Source: Gavia stellata
Taxonomy: Eukaryota > Chordata > Aves > Gaviiformes > Gaviidae
Direction of reading: 5' to 3'
Assembly (NCBI RefSeq): GCF_030936135.1
Contig: NC_082597.1
Location: 41,087,095 to 41,151,094 of the forward strand
Length of the DNA stretch: 64,000 bases
Part shown: positions 24,913 through 39,100 of the stretch, one piece after another
Layout: every line of letters starts with the position of its first letter
Numbering within the stretch: position 1 is the first letter of the stretch
Position numbers and translations under genes: made by a program
The notes under the pieces: generated by a model
The model's database searches: none
What the model was told of the DNA's origin: nothing
What the model saw: only the letters and a program-made list of their open reading frames with translations

Positions 24913-25137
24913 ATAAGAAAGGTGGAGACTTTTTACCAAGGCCTGTAGTGACAGGACAAGGGGCAACGGTTTTAAACTGAAAGAGAGTAGGTTTAGATTG
25001 GACATAAGGAATTAATTCTTCACCATGAAGGTGGTGAAGAGAAGTTGAGGGTGCCCCATTGCTGGAAGCATTCAAGGCCAGGTTGGACAGGGCTTTGAAC
25101 AACCTGATCTAGTGGAAGATGTCCCTGCCCACGGGGA
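24913..25137 (+). mobile_element. CR1 fragment, plus strand
   Basis: Late ORF2/3' UTR fragment (GTAGTGACAGGACAAGGGGC, then AGGTTGGACAGGGCTTTGAA, then TGTCCCTGCCCACGGGGACA), frameshifted and lacking the terminal octamers. An old copy of the same lineage as 58186-58642. Confidence 0.85.
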
Positions 25138-28100
25138 CATCAGTCTACTCAGCTGTCTAGGGATTTGCATCAGATCAGAGCCCATCCCCTTTCTGCACCC
25201 ACAGATACCAATGCCAAATGTTCAGAGCCAATAAACCCATGGCACAGTCATCCAGAACGACTGTATCCAACACCAGTGTAGCCATCTCTGCGTCACCCAA
25301 TACTAGCCCAGTGTTTCAGAACACCACTGATTGTATAAACATTAGTGATGGAAATCCCATTCGTCGGTGGGTCTGCTTTCATAGTTGAAGGCTGCTTAGC
25401 TTTGAGACACTGATCAGTTGAGACCTTGGAGAAAAATTCCTTCTTTTCTGAATCCCAGAGGAAAGTAAGGGCTCACAAGCAGCCTCAAGCTCAGAGCAAA
25501 GCCAGTCATTCAGAGGGACCTCAAAAAAGTGAAATAGAAAAGAGGTGGGGATAACTCAACATCTGGCAATGCTTTGCCCTAAGAAAAACTGAAGAGTGGA
25601 ATTGAAGCTATGTGGAACCTTAGAACGTGCACTGCTAAAAAAAAAGCTGTCATAAATGATGCCTGAAGTCAAGGAGTAGATATTCCCTATATTCTTTAGA
25701 AGAAGGTAACTCCCAGGGGGATCTTTCTTCCTGTTTTTTTATTTGACTTACTCACTGTTCTCTTTCTCCTTTCCCCTCACAAAAGTTTAAGAAACTTACA
25801 GATGAATTGGAGAATCAAGTAAGTAAAGGGAAACGGACATCACAGGGTTCTGCCTCGCAATCCCAGGCAGTAAGAACAGTTCGAGGCTTTTCTCATTTTT
25901 TACATTTTGGAAACAGGAGGCACAAGTGCCCCCAAACACAAGCAGCATGACTAAAGTGAAATTAATATTGTTCAATGAAAACAAGTTATTTCTAGAAGCA
26001 CAGAAAAGAATAGTTTGTAAGTCACAGCGTGAGAACTCTGTTTTGTCTCATTCACAGATGGTCAAGTAGGCCCCCAGGTAGTGATCTCTACCTGTAAGAA
26101 TGTAAGAGCACTGTCCACCACGTTCAGGAGAACACCAAGGCTTACAGGAGGCAGCAGGGCAGCTGGCAACAGCTAAAACTAATAGCAAGCTGGACGGTGC
26201 ATCAAGCTTCTTGCAAGACTACAGTGCTCTTCTGAAGAGCTTCCGAAAGCTCAGCAGCAGAACAAGAGGTGCCCAGCTGACATCTATAGCATGCTGATTG
26301 CATACTGTTGTTACAGTACTGTTGAAGTTCACCTACTGCTCTTGTCTAATTGAAGCAGTCTTCCATTTTGCACAGTGTTCTCTGCTCCTCTATACTTCCA
26401 TTGCGTCTCTTCAGTTTGCCAACCTCTTCATACCTCTCTTAAAAGGTTCATACCACTGCTGCTATTGAGATCAGGTAAAGCTGCTCACTCACTCATTTTA
26501 GGTAACATTCCTGTGACACTGAAAATTCCTGGATCTTTTTTAAGTTTTATATATAAACACAAAACATGCACTACAAGTTTTCAAATCTTTCACTTGAAAC
26601 AGGGCCTGTAGAATATGAAAGGGAATCCACATCTGCTTTTAAGAGTTGCTAATCTCCAATAAATATCGCTATATAAAATGCAATTAACCAATGGGCCTAG
26701 AAGAATTAATAGGCTCATCCTTGAACCCAGTGAAAAGAGGATGTATCTTGCAGAAAAATACTACTTATCCCAAAACTTTAAAAAAAAAATATAGGAAAAG
26801 ACAAGTCTCAGTTATCTCAGAAAGGTTAAGACTACCTTAAGCCTTTCTATCTAAATTTCTTACCTAAAAAATTCTTTAAAACATTTCTGCATACCTCTCC
26901 TTATAGCTTCCTTCTGCACTTACTTTCCAACATGCTTTCACCTTGTAGTTGTGGAGAGCACATCTATAGCAAAGCTAAGTTAAAACTGAACTTTTGTGAA
27001 AAGTAAACAGCATGCCATCCCATAAATTGATCATTGTCTTGATGAGCACTAAAATGACTAATACTCAAAGAGATTATCTTCATGTAGGTCTTCACTGAAC
27101 ATACTAAACAAAACAATGAAGTTTCCATTTGTTTTTCTTCCTAATAAATGCAGCTGAATGTTTTGTTCATATTGTTGTCTTTGCAATAGCCAGGAAATGA
27201 AAAATACTCTAGTGGTAGTAGCTTGGTGCGGTACTATTAAAGACCTAGACTTTGTTTCCAGACAGACTTAAACTACAGGCCAAATAATCAGACCACTATT
27301 CATAAAACAGCCACTCTGAGCCACAAGTAGCAGCATAGTTTCATGTCAAGAATTACTGTGCTTTCCTGCTATTTTTCCTTTTAAGCAGCTAGTATTTTGT
27401 TTGACTGACTGGAGTTATCCCAGTTAGTCACCACTATTGCCCACCATCTGAAATTTATTTCTGGTAGAACAGAAATCCTCAGGAGAGATCACTAATTTAA
27501 AAGACTAATATGTAGATTAGATTAATACCCTTGGTTAAATTTCATTCTTCCTGGTGATGAATTAATGAAATTTTGCACATGACAGAAAGAAACCACCTTG
27601 TTTGTTTCTTAAAGGGAATGCCCTCTTTGTAACTACCAGAACACCAGGACATGGAGAGGGTTCAATGGTAACTGCAGACCTGTGGAAGCACTATGTCCTT
27701 CCTGGCAGTTCTGTATTACCCAGCAGTGCATTTTGTTTCTTGCCTGGTGAAAAAAGTGCTTACGCTGCTCTAAAGACTATACAGCTTCCTCATACTTCTT
27801 CATTCCAGCTCTAAAATGAAAAATTCCCATTATGATTAGCCACTTTCACATACCATCAAGCCAAGCAAAATTGGGTTAAAAGGCCACATATAAACCAGGA
27901 GTATTTTAATTAAAACAATATGGATTAAGATCAGCAGAAGACAGAACACTGTGGATTTTTGGTTCCCCCTCCCCTTATCTCCAAGTATGTGAGAAGCCAT
28001 TAAGGCAGAGTACCTATGATTAATCCTTGATGAAAATTTAAAGCTTAAGGTCTCCTTAGAAAGAGACACTAGGCCCTTTGTTATAAAGTCACTGTACAAC

Positions 28101-29284
28101 AAGGCAAGAAAGGTAACAAAGTAACAGTCCTAAGTGTAAGACAAGCCTAAGCTAGGGCATGCGTAAGACAGCATTAGAAGTGCTGTAACCCTTGACAGTG
28201 TTAAGCTTTTCATTGTTTAACAGCAGTATAGGTAAAATGGTATACCACTAAAATAAATACTGCAGGTGTTTACATGTTGCTGCATAAAATTATCAATTGT
28301 TTATCAGCAAAGTTTTAAGATAAATTTTGAAAAAGTATTTAAGCAACATGTGTAAGCCAGCGTTTACCACACTTGAGGGGTTTTTTAATAAAGAAATTAA
28401 ATACTGCACTTTCATGGTCTACATATTTTTCATTCTGAGCTGTACCACATAAGAAGTTTGAAGAAATTGGGATACCACTCCACTACAATGAAGAATGGGT
28501 TTGAGTAAGCTTTTCTAATACTGGTGCTGTCTACAGGAAAACCTGGCCATTAAAGTAGGTATTTGCAGTTTTACTTATTTTAAAATTCATGCTTAAATAT
28601 AAGAGTTGTCTAAAAGGACTTAAGGTGCAGAATGACCCTCCATTGCCCTAGACGAAAACCAGTATTTCCCACTTTTCTCTCCTTTAAGAGAGCTGCTTCA
28701 TGTGTAACTTCAGATAAAGTAAGCGTTTTAAAAATTACTGGAAGTTGTATGTCACAAACCACTTGGCCTCAAAGATGATCACTCATTCACTGTCTTCATG
28801 ACATCTTCATAAATCACCTATGCAAAAGGTACTACAACCATCTTTTGATGTGATTTGGCACAGACGCAAAAACAGGGGGCAAGCCAACATGATGTGAACA
28901 GCCCCATCTCTGGTTCAGTGGGCTGACAGTATCTCTCTGCAATGTACATGTGGTGACTTTGGAAAGTGAGCCTCATTTCATTAAAGGTGAAAAGGACAAA
29001 ATACAAAATGTACTTTCCATTAGTGAAGTGGCATTATTGACAGGAATAGTTGTTACGGGACAAACATCTGTGCACCTGAGGCAAGAGGAGGAAAAAACCC
29101 AGTGAGATGTAGTTATTCTACATCCACAACAGGTAGCTCAACCACATTCGCCTACCTTTTGATCAAAGTAACAAAAGACAACATCTTTTTTTTTATTTAA
29201 AGGTCAGCTTGTATTGAAAATATCTCTGTAAAAAACACCTGTAATGCTACAAGGCAGTACCAATACAAAACAGATCAATATTAA
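25138..29284. other. Intergenic downstream of ZFC3H1, nothing recognised
   Basis: About 4 kb of AT-rich sequence with only random short open frames and no identifiable transposon. It separates the last CR1 relic from the ZFC3H1 3' UTR. Confidence 0.5.
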
Positions 29285-29994
29285 CTTTCTTTAAACTGTT
29301 AAACTTTATTATAAATTAAAATTTCTTTACAAAAAATTGCACATAATTGACCACTCTTAGGTTCTGATGCACTGGCATTTGCAATAGTTTCTTTAATCTT
29401 CAAGTTTAATAGTCTCTGCCGTGAGTCCAATGCAGAAAAGGGCAGTAAGCAACCCTCTTAGAGCCTTCAAGTGCAAGAAGCATACTTGTGGCCACGGCAG
29501 TTACACTTTCCTTAAGAGCGGCTGCTTTTGTTTTAAATCCTGTAATGAAAAAGTCTCAAAAAAGGTTTAAAAAAGGAAAAACCCAAAATGGACTACTTGC
29601 TTTTTACTGTAAACACAGCCCAGTAAATTAATCCCAAACACAGATCTCTCAGGCATCAGTGAGAGTGTCAAGTGAATCAGGAACAGCAAAACAAAGAAAA
29701 CAGAAAATAAAAAGAAAACATAAAAAAATAATGTCTGTCATTTTGATTAACTATACTTACGTAGATGACGTTATGAGAATCTGGCAGGGCCCAGAAGCAA
29801 GGCCAGACAGGGAGTTCATTTTTCCAGAGGAGGGTCATGTTAATTGTTTCCAGGTTCAAGGAAAGCAGATTGGAGACTCGATATGCTCAGCAATACTCAT
29901 CTGCCTTACACAGATCTTAGGCATGGATCAGCCTGAAGAATCATTCAACTGATTTTGGCATTTAATAGGACTTATGGCTGACTGTACCCAGTGT
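29285..29994 (-). other. ZFC3H1: ZFC3H1 3' UTR (extent inferred)
   Basis: AT-rich non-coding sequence directly after the stop codon. The lower boundary is placed about 20 bases past the first AATAAA on the minus strand. No splice signal or repeat is evident inside it. A second AATAAA at 29192-29197 could give a slightly longer form. Confidence 0.6.
29305..29310 (-). terminator. Candidate polyadenylation signal AATAAA for ZFC3H1
   Basis: The plus strand reads TTTATT, i.e. AATAAA in the gene's sense, about 690 bases after the stop codon. Weaker ATTAAA variants occur at 29392-29397 and 29405-29410, and another AATAAA at 29192-29197. The used site is not known. Confidence 0.5.
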
Positions 29995-30132
29995 TCAGTG
30001 ATTCTTGCTTTCTGTTCTGTAAGTGTTTAAATTTAAAAGCTCATCTAGGCTGACTCCAACCTCTTGGCACTTGGAAACTAGTTTTCTCAGGTTATCAGTT
30101 TTACCTCCTCCTGATGCTTCAAACAAGAGTTG
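29995..30132 (-). CDS. ZFC3H1: ZFC3H1 exon w30, last coding exon and stop
   Basis: Residues 1442-1486 then TGA (29995-29997 on the plus strand reads TCA). [20 protein letters not shown], then [17 protein letters not shown]; the C-terminal TESKNH matches the vertebrate family end. The exon continues into the 3' UTR. Confidence 0.96.
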   Translation of the reverse strand, partial: QLLFEASGGGKTDNLRKLVSKCQEVGVSLDELLNLNTYRTESKNH

Positions 30133-33100
30133 CTGTAAGAGATGGGGAAGCAGATATAAGATTTAGCCAGAGCATGAGCATCACCACATCTATGGATATG
30201 GGATATGCAGAAAATTTATATGAAACCTCAAACTGAATCATAAGGAGAAAACATTACATCTTTCCACAGTGTTGCACATAGAGGTAACTTCTGAAGGGCT
30301 CTCTGATATAAATGATGGACCTGTAAAATAAAAACCGAGTATTAAAAGTCAGCACAATTTCGTGCACTCAAAATGAGTGATTTGAAGCACAAAAATCTCT
30401 TGCAATCATTTTTAAAATCTGTTTTTAAAAAAGTTTCAAAGTCAAGCATTAAATTGCTACTAAAAGCAAAGGCAAGTTTAGGTCTGACCTTAATTCTGAC
30501 CCTTGTATGCACATGATTAATTACATGAGGACATTCTATTTTTCTTCACAAGACTCTTGCCTCATTCATTGCACAGGATGGAACACGCTCAGGGAATGAA
30601 GCGGCTTACTGAGTATTTCTCTTTCACCACTCAGTATGTAGTCTCAAGGTCTTGCTTATTGCATACCATCCCAACCCTGCAATGAAAATAACTGTTTCAT
30701 AGGCTTTTTTCCTTCGGCATCTATCTATGCTTTAACAATCAGTATGTGTCTTTGCAACTCTCTAAAAAGAAAAAATAGTTTTACAATTTTATGGTTGGAA
30801 ATAGAGGACCAAAATGTTTAATGCAAGTATTTACTCAAGTCTCCTTCAACTACGGGTATCTGAAGTGCCAACTTTAATCAGAGAGTCATTAGGGGAGGTA
30901 CTTGTTGGCATTTTAAATACTCGTGCCCATTTTTACATTCTTTTAGTAAACCTTTACATGAGCTCCGAAGGGAATGACAGGTTCTCCAGGAACAGGAAAT
31001 CCAGAATCTGAATCACAATTCAATTTTAAAACAATATCCTACTCGTTTACTACAAAAATCCAGTTATCTGGAACAGTTACAGGTTTGCGCAAATAGTTCT
31101 AAGTGCTCACTACATCCCAAACTAAGCCCCCACCAAAAAAAAACCCAACTGCACTATGTGTGCCTACTTAAGTGACTTTACTCCACACCATAGTTAGTCA
31201 GGTGGTTGCAGAAGAAACCCGCAAGATTTCTTCTGGGTGCAATCCAGTTACAATGTTTTAAATATGCCTTCAATCTAATTGTTTCATTTTCTTTAAGGAC
31301 CTTCTTTTTGATTAATTTGAAATATATTTTCCTAACTTTCTAACCAAACAAAGCAGGGATCTTTTAAGTCAACAGCCTCACTATAGGCAGTGCCTTAAAA
31401 TGTAGTCCATCTAATACAATGACTGAAGCAGGGATCTGTGACTAATTACAGATTACACCAAACCATCAACGCATAGACAGAATTAAGGTTGAATAGGCAA
31501 CCATGCCTTTGATATCTCCTGACTTTGAACTATTTGATCTTACAAACCAAATAACTGTCTGCTTGCGGGGGGGGGTTCTTTTTAAACATTCTAGGAGACA
31601 GTAAAAAAGGAAAAAAGATTTCATATGTGAGTCTAACAATAGCCATGCTACCCATTATGGATCAGTTAAAGGTTTAACACTGTTTCAAGAGAAAGACTAC
31701 TGACAGGAAAAAACGGATGCTGAGAATCAGCCACTACAAGAATGACACAAAACACGATACAGCAGAGAAGTAGGTCAGAAACACCACAAGCAAGTGGTGA
31801 GTCACAAACCCAGGGCTTCATGATCCCCCCAATATACATCATCTTTCCACAGGCAGAAGAATATTTTGAAGGTGACAGCAACAATACCAGGAAGATCCAT
31901 TCTGTTTGAACTAAAAAATTACTCAGTTGCTGTGCCAAAAATCTCTTGTATTTGTATACAGGGTGACAAAAATATTTCCCTCCCTGAAGTACCAATGAGT
32001 AAACTTGTTTTTGAAGAAAAAGAACTGGTATCTTTGGTGGGGTTGGGAACTACTCAAACTCTCTACATACATTGGCTGGGCAGACCCACCCTTCCAACTA
32101 CTTGTCAAGATAGTCATTAGCACCTTCCAGCACAACCACCCTTCCTACCCTCTACTGTATTTTAAGTGCTAGCAATCTCCTCCAGGTAAAAAAAAAAAAC
32201 ACACACAAACCAAAAGTGGGAGAATACTACAGCCCCACCCCTTGGTAAGGGAAAGATACAAATAGTATGCACAAGTACTCATGATATAATCCATTCTACC
32301 TTGATTGCCAAAGATATTTCTCACATTTGAGGCAAATGTTTCGGTGTTTACGCATAGAGTATTTCAACTATTTAGAAATCTTGGGTTTAACAGATGACTG
32401 ACCGTTGCTTTGGATGAAGCAAAGATACGAAAAGTTTTACAGAATTTTGTAATTACTCATTTTAGTAAGCTGTGTTGACTTACTTCTCTTTGTCCCATTA
32501 GAAAGCATTCGGCAGCAATGGCTCTGAGGAAAAGAAATATATAAAAATATTTATTCTTGAATGGTTTTAAATGCCATTAGTGGCAGAATACTGACTGTGG
32601 AATGGAATTACAAATTCCTTGAGAAGAAACTGACTAACTTCCAATGATGTTAATCTACAGTGAAAAGATAAAAATAGCCATTTTTTAAAAACAACCTTAC
32701 ATGAGCAAGACATTTCAGTGGTTCCCCATTATGAACAAACACTGAAGAAAAAGATCAGTTCAGCATCACTGGATAATGGAGATTACTGCTATTGTGATAT
32801 ATAAAGGGGAGGGTAGAGAGGGGGAGACAGAAGTCAATAGTTGTATTAAAAAGGCAACTTGTAAATACATCATTCATATTTATCTGCATAATATCCATTC
32901 ACATAAGTTTCCCCAAGAGGAAAATTCCATTTCTCATTTTAAAGTAGTGACAGTACCTCTGTCTGTTGTAACAAACAGTTACTGTTTAAATAATAAGCTA
33001 ATGAAAGAGACTTCCAGTACAAGCCCAATTGGAAGGACGTTTCAGATTTACCTTTGTGATGTAAACCTTATAAACAAAAGCAATATCTATGAAAACAGAT

Positions 33101-36100
33101 GTATGACTGTTGCATTACATTTTCCAGATGGCCAGGCATGTTGGGATATTATATGTAAACATCTTGGCTTGCAGTTTCAGAATTTGAACATTGCTCTCCT
33201 CCCAGTATCGCAGAAGCAGTCTGTAAAAGGCATTCATGAGAGAGGAACACTGCTCTAATCACGGGGAACAGAAAAGCAATCCAAAGATACAAACACATTA
33301 CACAAAATGTATTATACCTAACCGAACCAAGAGTTGCAAGTAGGAAAAAAACCCAAGCCACCATATACAATACTGACTGAACATGGTCTCAGAACAAAAC
33401 AAAAGAAAGAAGATAACTTTTCAGAGAATAACTAAGAAGTGTGAAATCAGAGAGAAAATATGACCCTGGCACATTACAAGATCCATTTTTAGCATGCACA
33501 AGGTAACTGTATATTTGAAAGGAAACTAATTAGTTTTCTAGTCATGTGACTAGAAAATACAGTTCAGTCAGTTCTGCTCACCCATTTCATGTAGTATCAA
33601 CATTGTCTAATGAGGCTGCAAGTTCCACCTAGATGGAATTGCAACTTGGTTTAAAATGCAGCCATTCAACTTCGTGTGCCAAAGGCAGGGGTGTCATACT
33701 CTCCCCACACCCCCAACCACACACTTATTTCAAGACTTGCTTTGAATTCTTTGGGGTCACTGTTAAAGATTAACAGGAAGTGTCTGGAGACTTTTCAAAA
33801 TTATTCAATCAAATATTCAGCTGCAGTGAACTCATGAACAGCGAAAACATGGACGCTCTAATCCTGGAAGAGTACATTTTGAAATACTGTTCAAGTAAGA
33901 ATCAGTGCGCTGCTTACATTAACTGTTTCTATTTCCTGTAAGAATTTTTTCAAAATTAAGAATGGTTTCTCTTTGCTAAATAAATGTCAAGTTAAACCTT
34001 AAGGTAGCACTGTTATACACTGGTGTATCCATTGTTTTGTTCTATGCTAGAACTATACTTTTAATAGATCATTAAGTAACAACAAGATTTTAGTATGTAT
34101 CTGACACTTCTCCACACACTTGAAATTTTGACCATTTGTACTCATCATGTACAATGCAGAGTTAATTCCTGTATAATTATAACCTTTCTGTAGATAGAAC
34201 AGAACCCTGTCAAATACAAGTAAAATTGAGATGATGTCAGAAGGCACAATATGCCTCAAGCAACATGCAATAATAGAGTTTTACTTTTGTAGTAGAAAGC
34301 AAATCATGCACGTCTTGCACAAAAAACAGTTATGTTAACCAGCCATTTGTCTTGATTACAAGTATTTTTACATACCTCAGTGCAAGTCCAGCATTAGCAG
34401 GCATGGTAGAACAAAACCGTTCCAAGGCTTTGGAATGTTGAGATTTTGGAATGCAGCTCAGATAAAAAAGAATTACCTGTAGAATTTGAATTATAAGCAT
34501 TAATCTACTTTATAGCTGTCTAATTTTGCTAAGAATAATGGAATGACAAACTATGAACATTACGACTAAAGTGAGTTACCACCTACAAGCCTTATCAACT
34601 ACAAAACTTATCCCTCAAGGGTACAGAAATCGATTTGTGTAATAAAAAAATGTCAAGTTGCTAACACCACATATTTTAGTCCTTCTAGCCTGCATTTAGT
34701 GAGTAAAGAGAAAAGCACTGGATGTTAGCAAAATGGGACCCAGGATTTGTGAGCTTTATTCTGTCCGTGTAAGTGCTCAACTTGTTTTTCCTCTTACTTC
34801 TACTTTATTTCTTCTGTTTCTCAACCACTGTAATTTCTATGATCAAAACTGACAGCTTAAATACTATTTCCATCTGCTAGCGTTACAGCTCTGCAGATCC
34901 CTCTTGCTCAACCCTCTCTTCTCTCCTTTACACATTTTCTCATTTCTCTAGGAAAGAATAGTTTGCCATTAACAGCTGTATTCACAGTATTAAAGCATGC
35001 CATAATAAAGTTTCTCTTTGCCGAACACACCGTTTAGCCAAAAAGTCACTACTAGATAGTCTCGTGCTCAGAACACCACTCTACTCAGATACTTGTTTCT
35101 TTTTCTACTAATTCCTAGCTCTCAGTGTTGATATGCTACTGGTGCTGTATTTGAACAAGTTACAGGTACCTGCTAAAAGGTCATCAGTTTCTTTGTTTAA
35201 TTAAAACTGCCCACAGACACATTTTTACCTTATTATGAAACTCATAATTGGTCCAATAATCAGCAGTACTAAAAGGAATTGGGTATCGTGTGGGGACTGT
35301 AACCAGACATCTGTTCACTAGGTCGGTAAAAAGCTTGAATTCTTGAACTTTGTTGTTGGATCCAACAACTTTGCTATTGATAAAAACAAGGTAACTGGAA
35401 GAAAGAAAAAAAAAGAAAAAAGCTGGTTCTGGTAGCCTCCACTTAATGGTTTTGAGATTAATTTACTTTCTTCCCTTAAGAACTTACTCCAGCCAGATGT
35501 TCTGAACAGTTTCCTGCTGCATCACTGCCCCCAGAGCTGCTTCATAAGCATCCAGTGCTTCACCAACACTTGCGTGAAGAGACTGGCATAAGCTGTTTAT
35601 ATTAAAAAGTATTGTATGTCATAAACAATGCATGTTTCTTACTCTTAATATGTAAGGACAATGAAGAACTTCCCAATGTTTTCAGTTTAGTAGCATTATG
35701 GACTAATTTATCAGTCAACTTATTAAAATGGGTAAGTCTCAACTGCAGATAATAAGGAATAATACAGAAACCATGCTGTTTAAAATGATACTCAACTTAA
35801 ATAGAAATGAAATATTATTAATCGTCTTCTACTCCTGTGGAGTACCCTTTTACCAATCCTTTTAATAGGGATGCTCTGACTGCTACAGAATGGAGACAAG
35901 TCTTAAATTTCCATCTGGACAGCTCCAGAACAATACATTTCAAAGTCAGATTAAAACCACTTGAGAAATGGTATCAGACTGTGGCAACAAAATTTGTGTT
36001 CTGAAACAAATACTACTGGGGACCTGGGGTAGAATTATGCTGATCACGTCAGGAAAAAAAAACCTGACAAGAATAGTCAAAAACACCCTTAATTTTGTTC

Positions 36101-39100
36101 CACAGCTCCTCAAAGAAACATACAGTCAGACGAACATATAGGATCTCAAAGACAGAAGTAGACACATTTTTTGACCAAGATTCAGTGAACAATCCTTATT
36201 TCAAAGTGTAAAGTAACAGTGGGAAAAAAAGGTAAGACTTTCAGTAAGTCATAAAAGGAAAAAAATACCTCATTAATAGGAAGACTACAGAAATGCAAAA
36301 TAAGATAGGGCTGATGTTGTCACCTTGCTACAAAACCCTCCTGACTAGGGTTACATAATCAGAGCGCCTGATTCTACTCTTTCAAGAACTACAAACGAAA
36401 TCACCAATTTGCTACTCTTTCTAAAAAAGTGTATTTGTGCGCACACATACACATGTGTGTACACACACAATGATCTTTCCAAGTAAAACATTATTCCTTA
36501 AGCTTTGGGGCTTTGCTGATTTCAGTGTGTCTATTTTCACTTGGTAAAAGGGAACTTTTATGTCTTTTGTCCTCTGTACCTGAAAAAAGGAACGACAGAT
36601 ACACAGGCCCAAATACCTAGGCACTCACTGTAGCAAAACCCAACCACAGAAACACTCAATTATTAGCTCAGAAAGTCATTTCAGCACTTATTTGAAGAGC
36701 GCTAATTTTCCTCTTAGAAGCAGGTGCTAAAATACAGGAGCATCTCAGCTTAAGATAAAGGTCCCTAATGACTAGACTAAACAGTGACCTCAAGTGTCCT
36801 TCTAACAATGTTTCTGCTGTGCAAGTACCAAACTTCAAATTGAACTTGTGAAGAGGTATTTTATAAAAAAATATTTATTTAAATTGGTATTAGTGGACAA
36901 TATAAAAAGGAAACGTTAAGATAACTTAATCTAAACCTTATATAAGATTTTGTTGAAAACCATACAAACAGATATAATGTAAGTTGTCCACCAATTAAAA
37001 CTATAAGCAACAGTGCTGAAGGTGTACTGAGGAGGTCTCACTCAGCATCTGAAGCATCATCTTTGCCCCTTTACTTATCTGAAAAGCCCAATAGCTACTT
37101 GTGAAGCTTGACAAACCCAGACCATGAAGTGGTAAACCTCCCACACAGCTTAAGTCAACATCTCCGTAACCACAGTTATACTACTATAACTTATAGATGG
37201 CTAATACTTTGGTGCTTGCCAATCCTGGATATTGCTGCTATTGAAAGAAATGGTGGAAGGAACAAAAAAAAAACCACCCAAAAAAGAAGACTGTGTATAC
37301 ACAACAAAGACCTGTCACCTTTACAATCTCATGCAGAGGAAAAGCTCACTTTGCTGTATTACTTTGCTACGGAGGGGCATCTGTGTCTAGTTCCAACTTC
37401 TATAGTCTGTTGATAGTAGCTCCATAAACAGCTGAAACAGTGGGTGGGGAGACCAGGGCTAAATGAAGTTAAACAGAGGGGGGGAAGCTATTGTAAAATA
37501 AAAGGGAGACAACTGAAAGACAGAAGAACAACACTACTAGCAGTAGCAACCTAAACCAAGTAAAACAAAAAATTAATTTTGTGATATGAACACACCTTTT
37601 ACTGTTCCCATAGGGCAGAATTTCTGAAAGATTTCTCAAGTGGAGAATTAAAGTTGATGTGCAATTCATAGTTCCATAAAATTGTCTCTGTTGTGCAGCA
37701 GGCAGGTAGGTTCTCTGAGGACTGGCAGACCATTTATTGAAAGAACCCAAAGTGATATACCCTTAAGCAAATAATGATTGTTCTGCTTTTGAAAATGCAA
37801 ATTACTCAGACCCAATAGCTGTTTCTCAGAAATATTTTACAAAGTCTCACCAGTAGATCTGCCACAGATACGGGATTTGCTGGTTTACAACATCATCTGT
37901 AAGATGTTCTCTATAGAGAGGTGATGTAAAGTCAATGGGCATTGGAAAATTCAAGAGGTATCTACAGAGAAAAAAGCAGTATTAAATGAGCATATCCCTC
38001 TACATGGGAAAGTCCTAGGTGGATGTAACATTTAGTTCCAAAATCCAGTTCATAGGACATATTAAAAAAATGCACTTTTCCTAGATTTTAGTTTCACTCT
38101 ATCCAGATAGAATTTCTACAGAAAGCATTACACTGAAATATAGAAATAGTTAATATAGAAAGCATTTACTCCCTCATTACGTACAAAGTTAAATGTTGCT
38201 TTATATTTCAGACTTCCCCCTCCCCACATAAAATACATCAAGTAAGGTATAATCATCTACATACAGACAGCTAAGCTGCATTGCCAGTACTAAATTAAAT
38301 GTAAACAAATGTAAGCAGGAATCAAATCTAACATCTAACTTGGAAATAAAAACATTTCAAAGCCTCATTTGCATAAGCTTTAGCACAGAAGGTCTTCCTT
38401 TGAAAGCCTTCAGATGCATCTATTTTGACTATAGGGAACTTGCATATTTCAAAATATCAGTAAGTCTCTCAATTAGGTGCTAAAATTCAAGTGGAAAATC
38501 AGCAGGCCAGATAAGAACCTGTGCCTTTTCAGCAATAATAATCTGCTGATTAACAGCATGCTGGACCTCTAGATTGAGGTCTTTTTCAAGTGCCTAAATA
38601 CAGTATTTTAGATATGGAATTTTAGGCTTCTGGCTTTGCAAAAAACACCCCACAGCTCTGGCATACATGTGATTGATGTTCATTCCCCAAATCCAGATAT
38701 TAACTTGCTGGCTGTTTCATCTTTGAGTGCTTGTGGTTTTACAGTTTAGTGTATATGCACAAACAACAAGTTTGTAAACTACCAAACCATAATTTACTGA
38801 AGTTTTTAGCTTGGCACGTTTTGCTAAAATAGAGACGTTTAAAAGTTCTAGACTGTCTTGTTTTTCAAAAAAATGCTAATATTACCAAAATTTAAATAGA
38901 AAAAAAATATTCTAAGTGTACCTTAAGAGATCCATGGGACCATGCTGTTGGCATGTATTCTCAAAGAAAGCTGCCACAAAATCTTGCAACAGCGGAAGAA
39001 TACTGCTTGACCTCTCCTGTTTTGGGGTTTTATTTTTTAAAAATAAAAAAAATAAAATCAGACATCAACCTGAAAATTACAAGAACAATTTAAGCACAAT

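Noticed and set aside
32776..33258. 160-codon plus-strand open frame
   Set aside because: It overlaps ZFC3H1 exon w27 on the opposite strand and continues into intron sequence, so it is a shadow of the exon.
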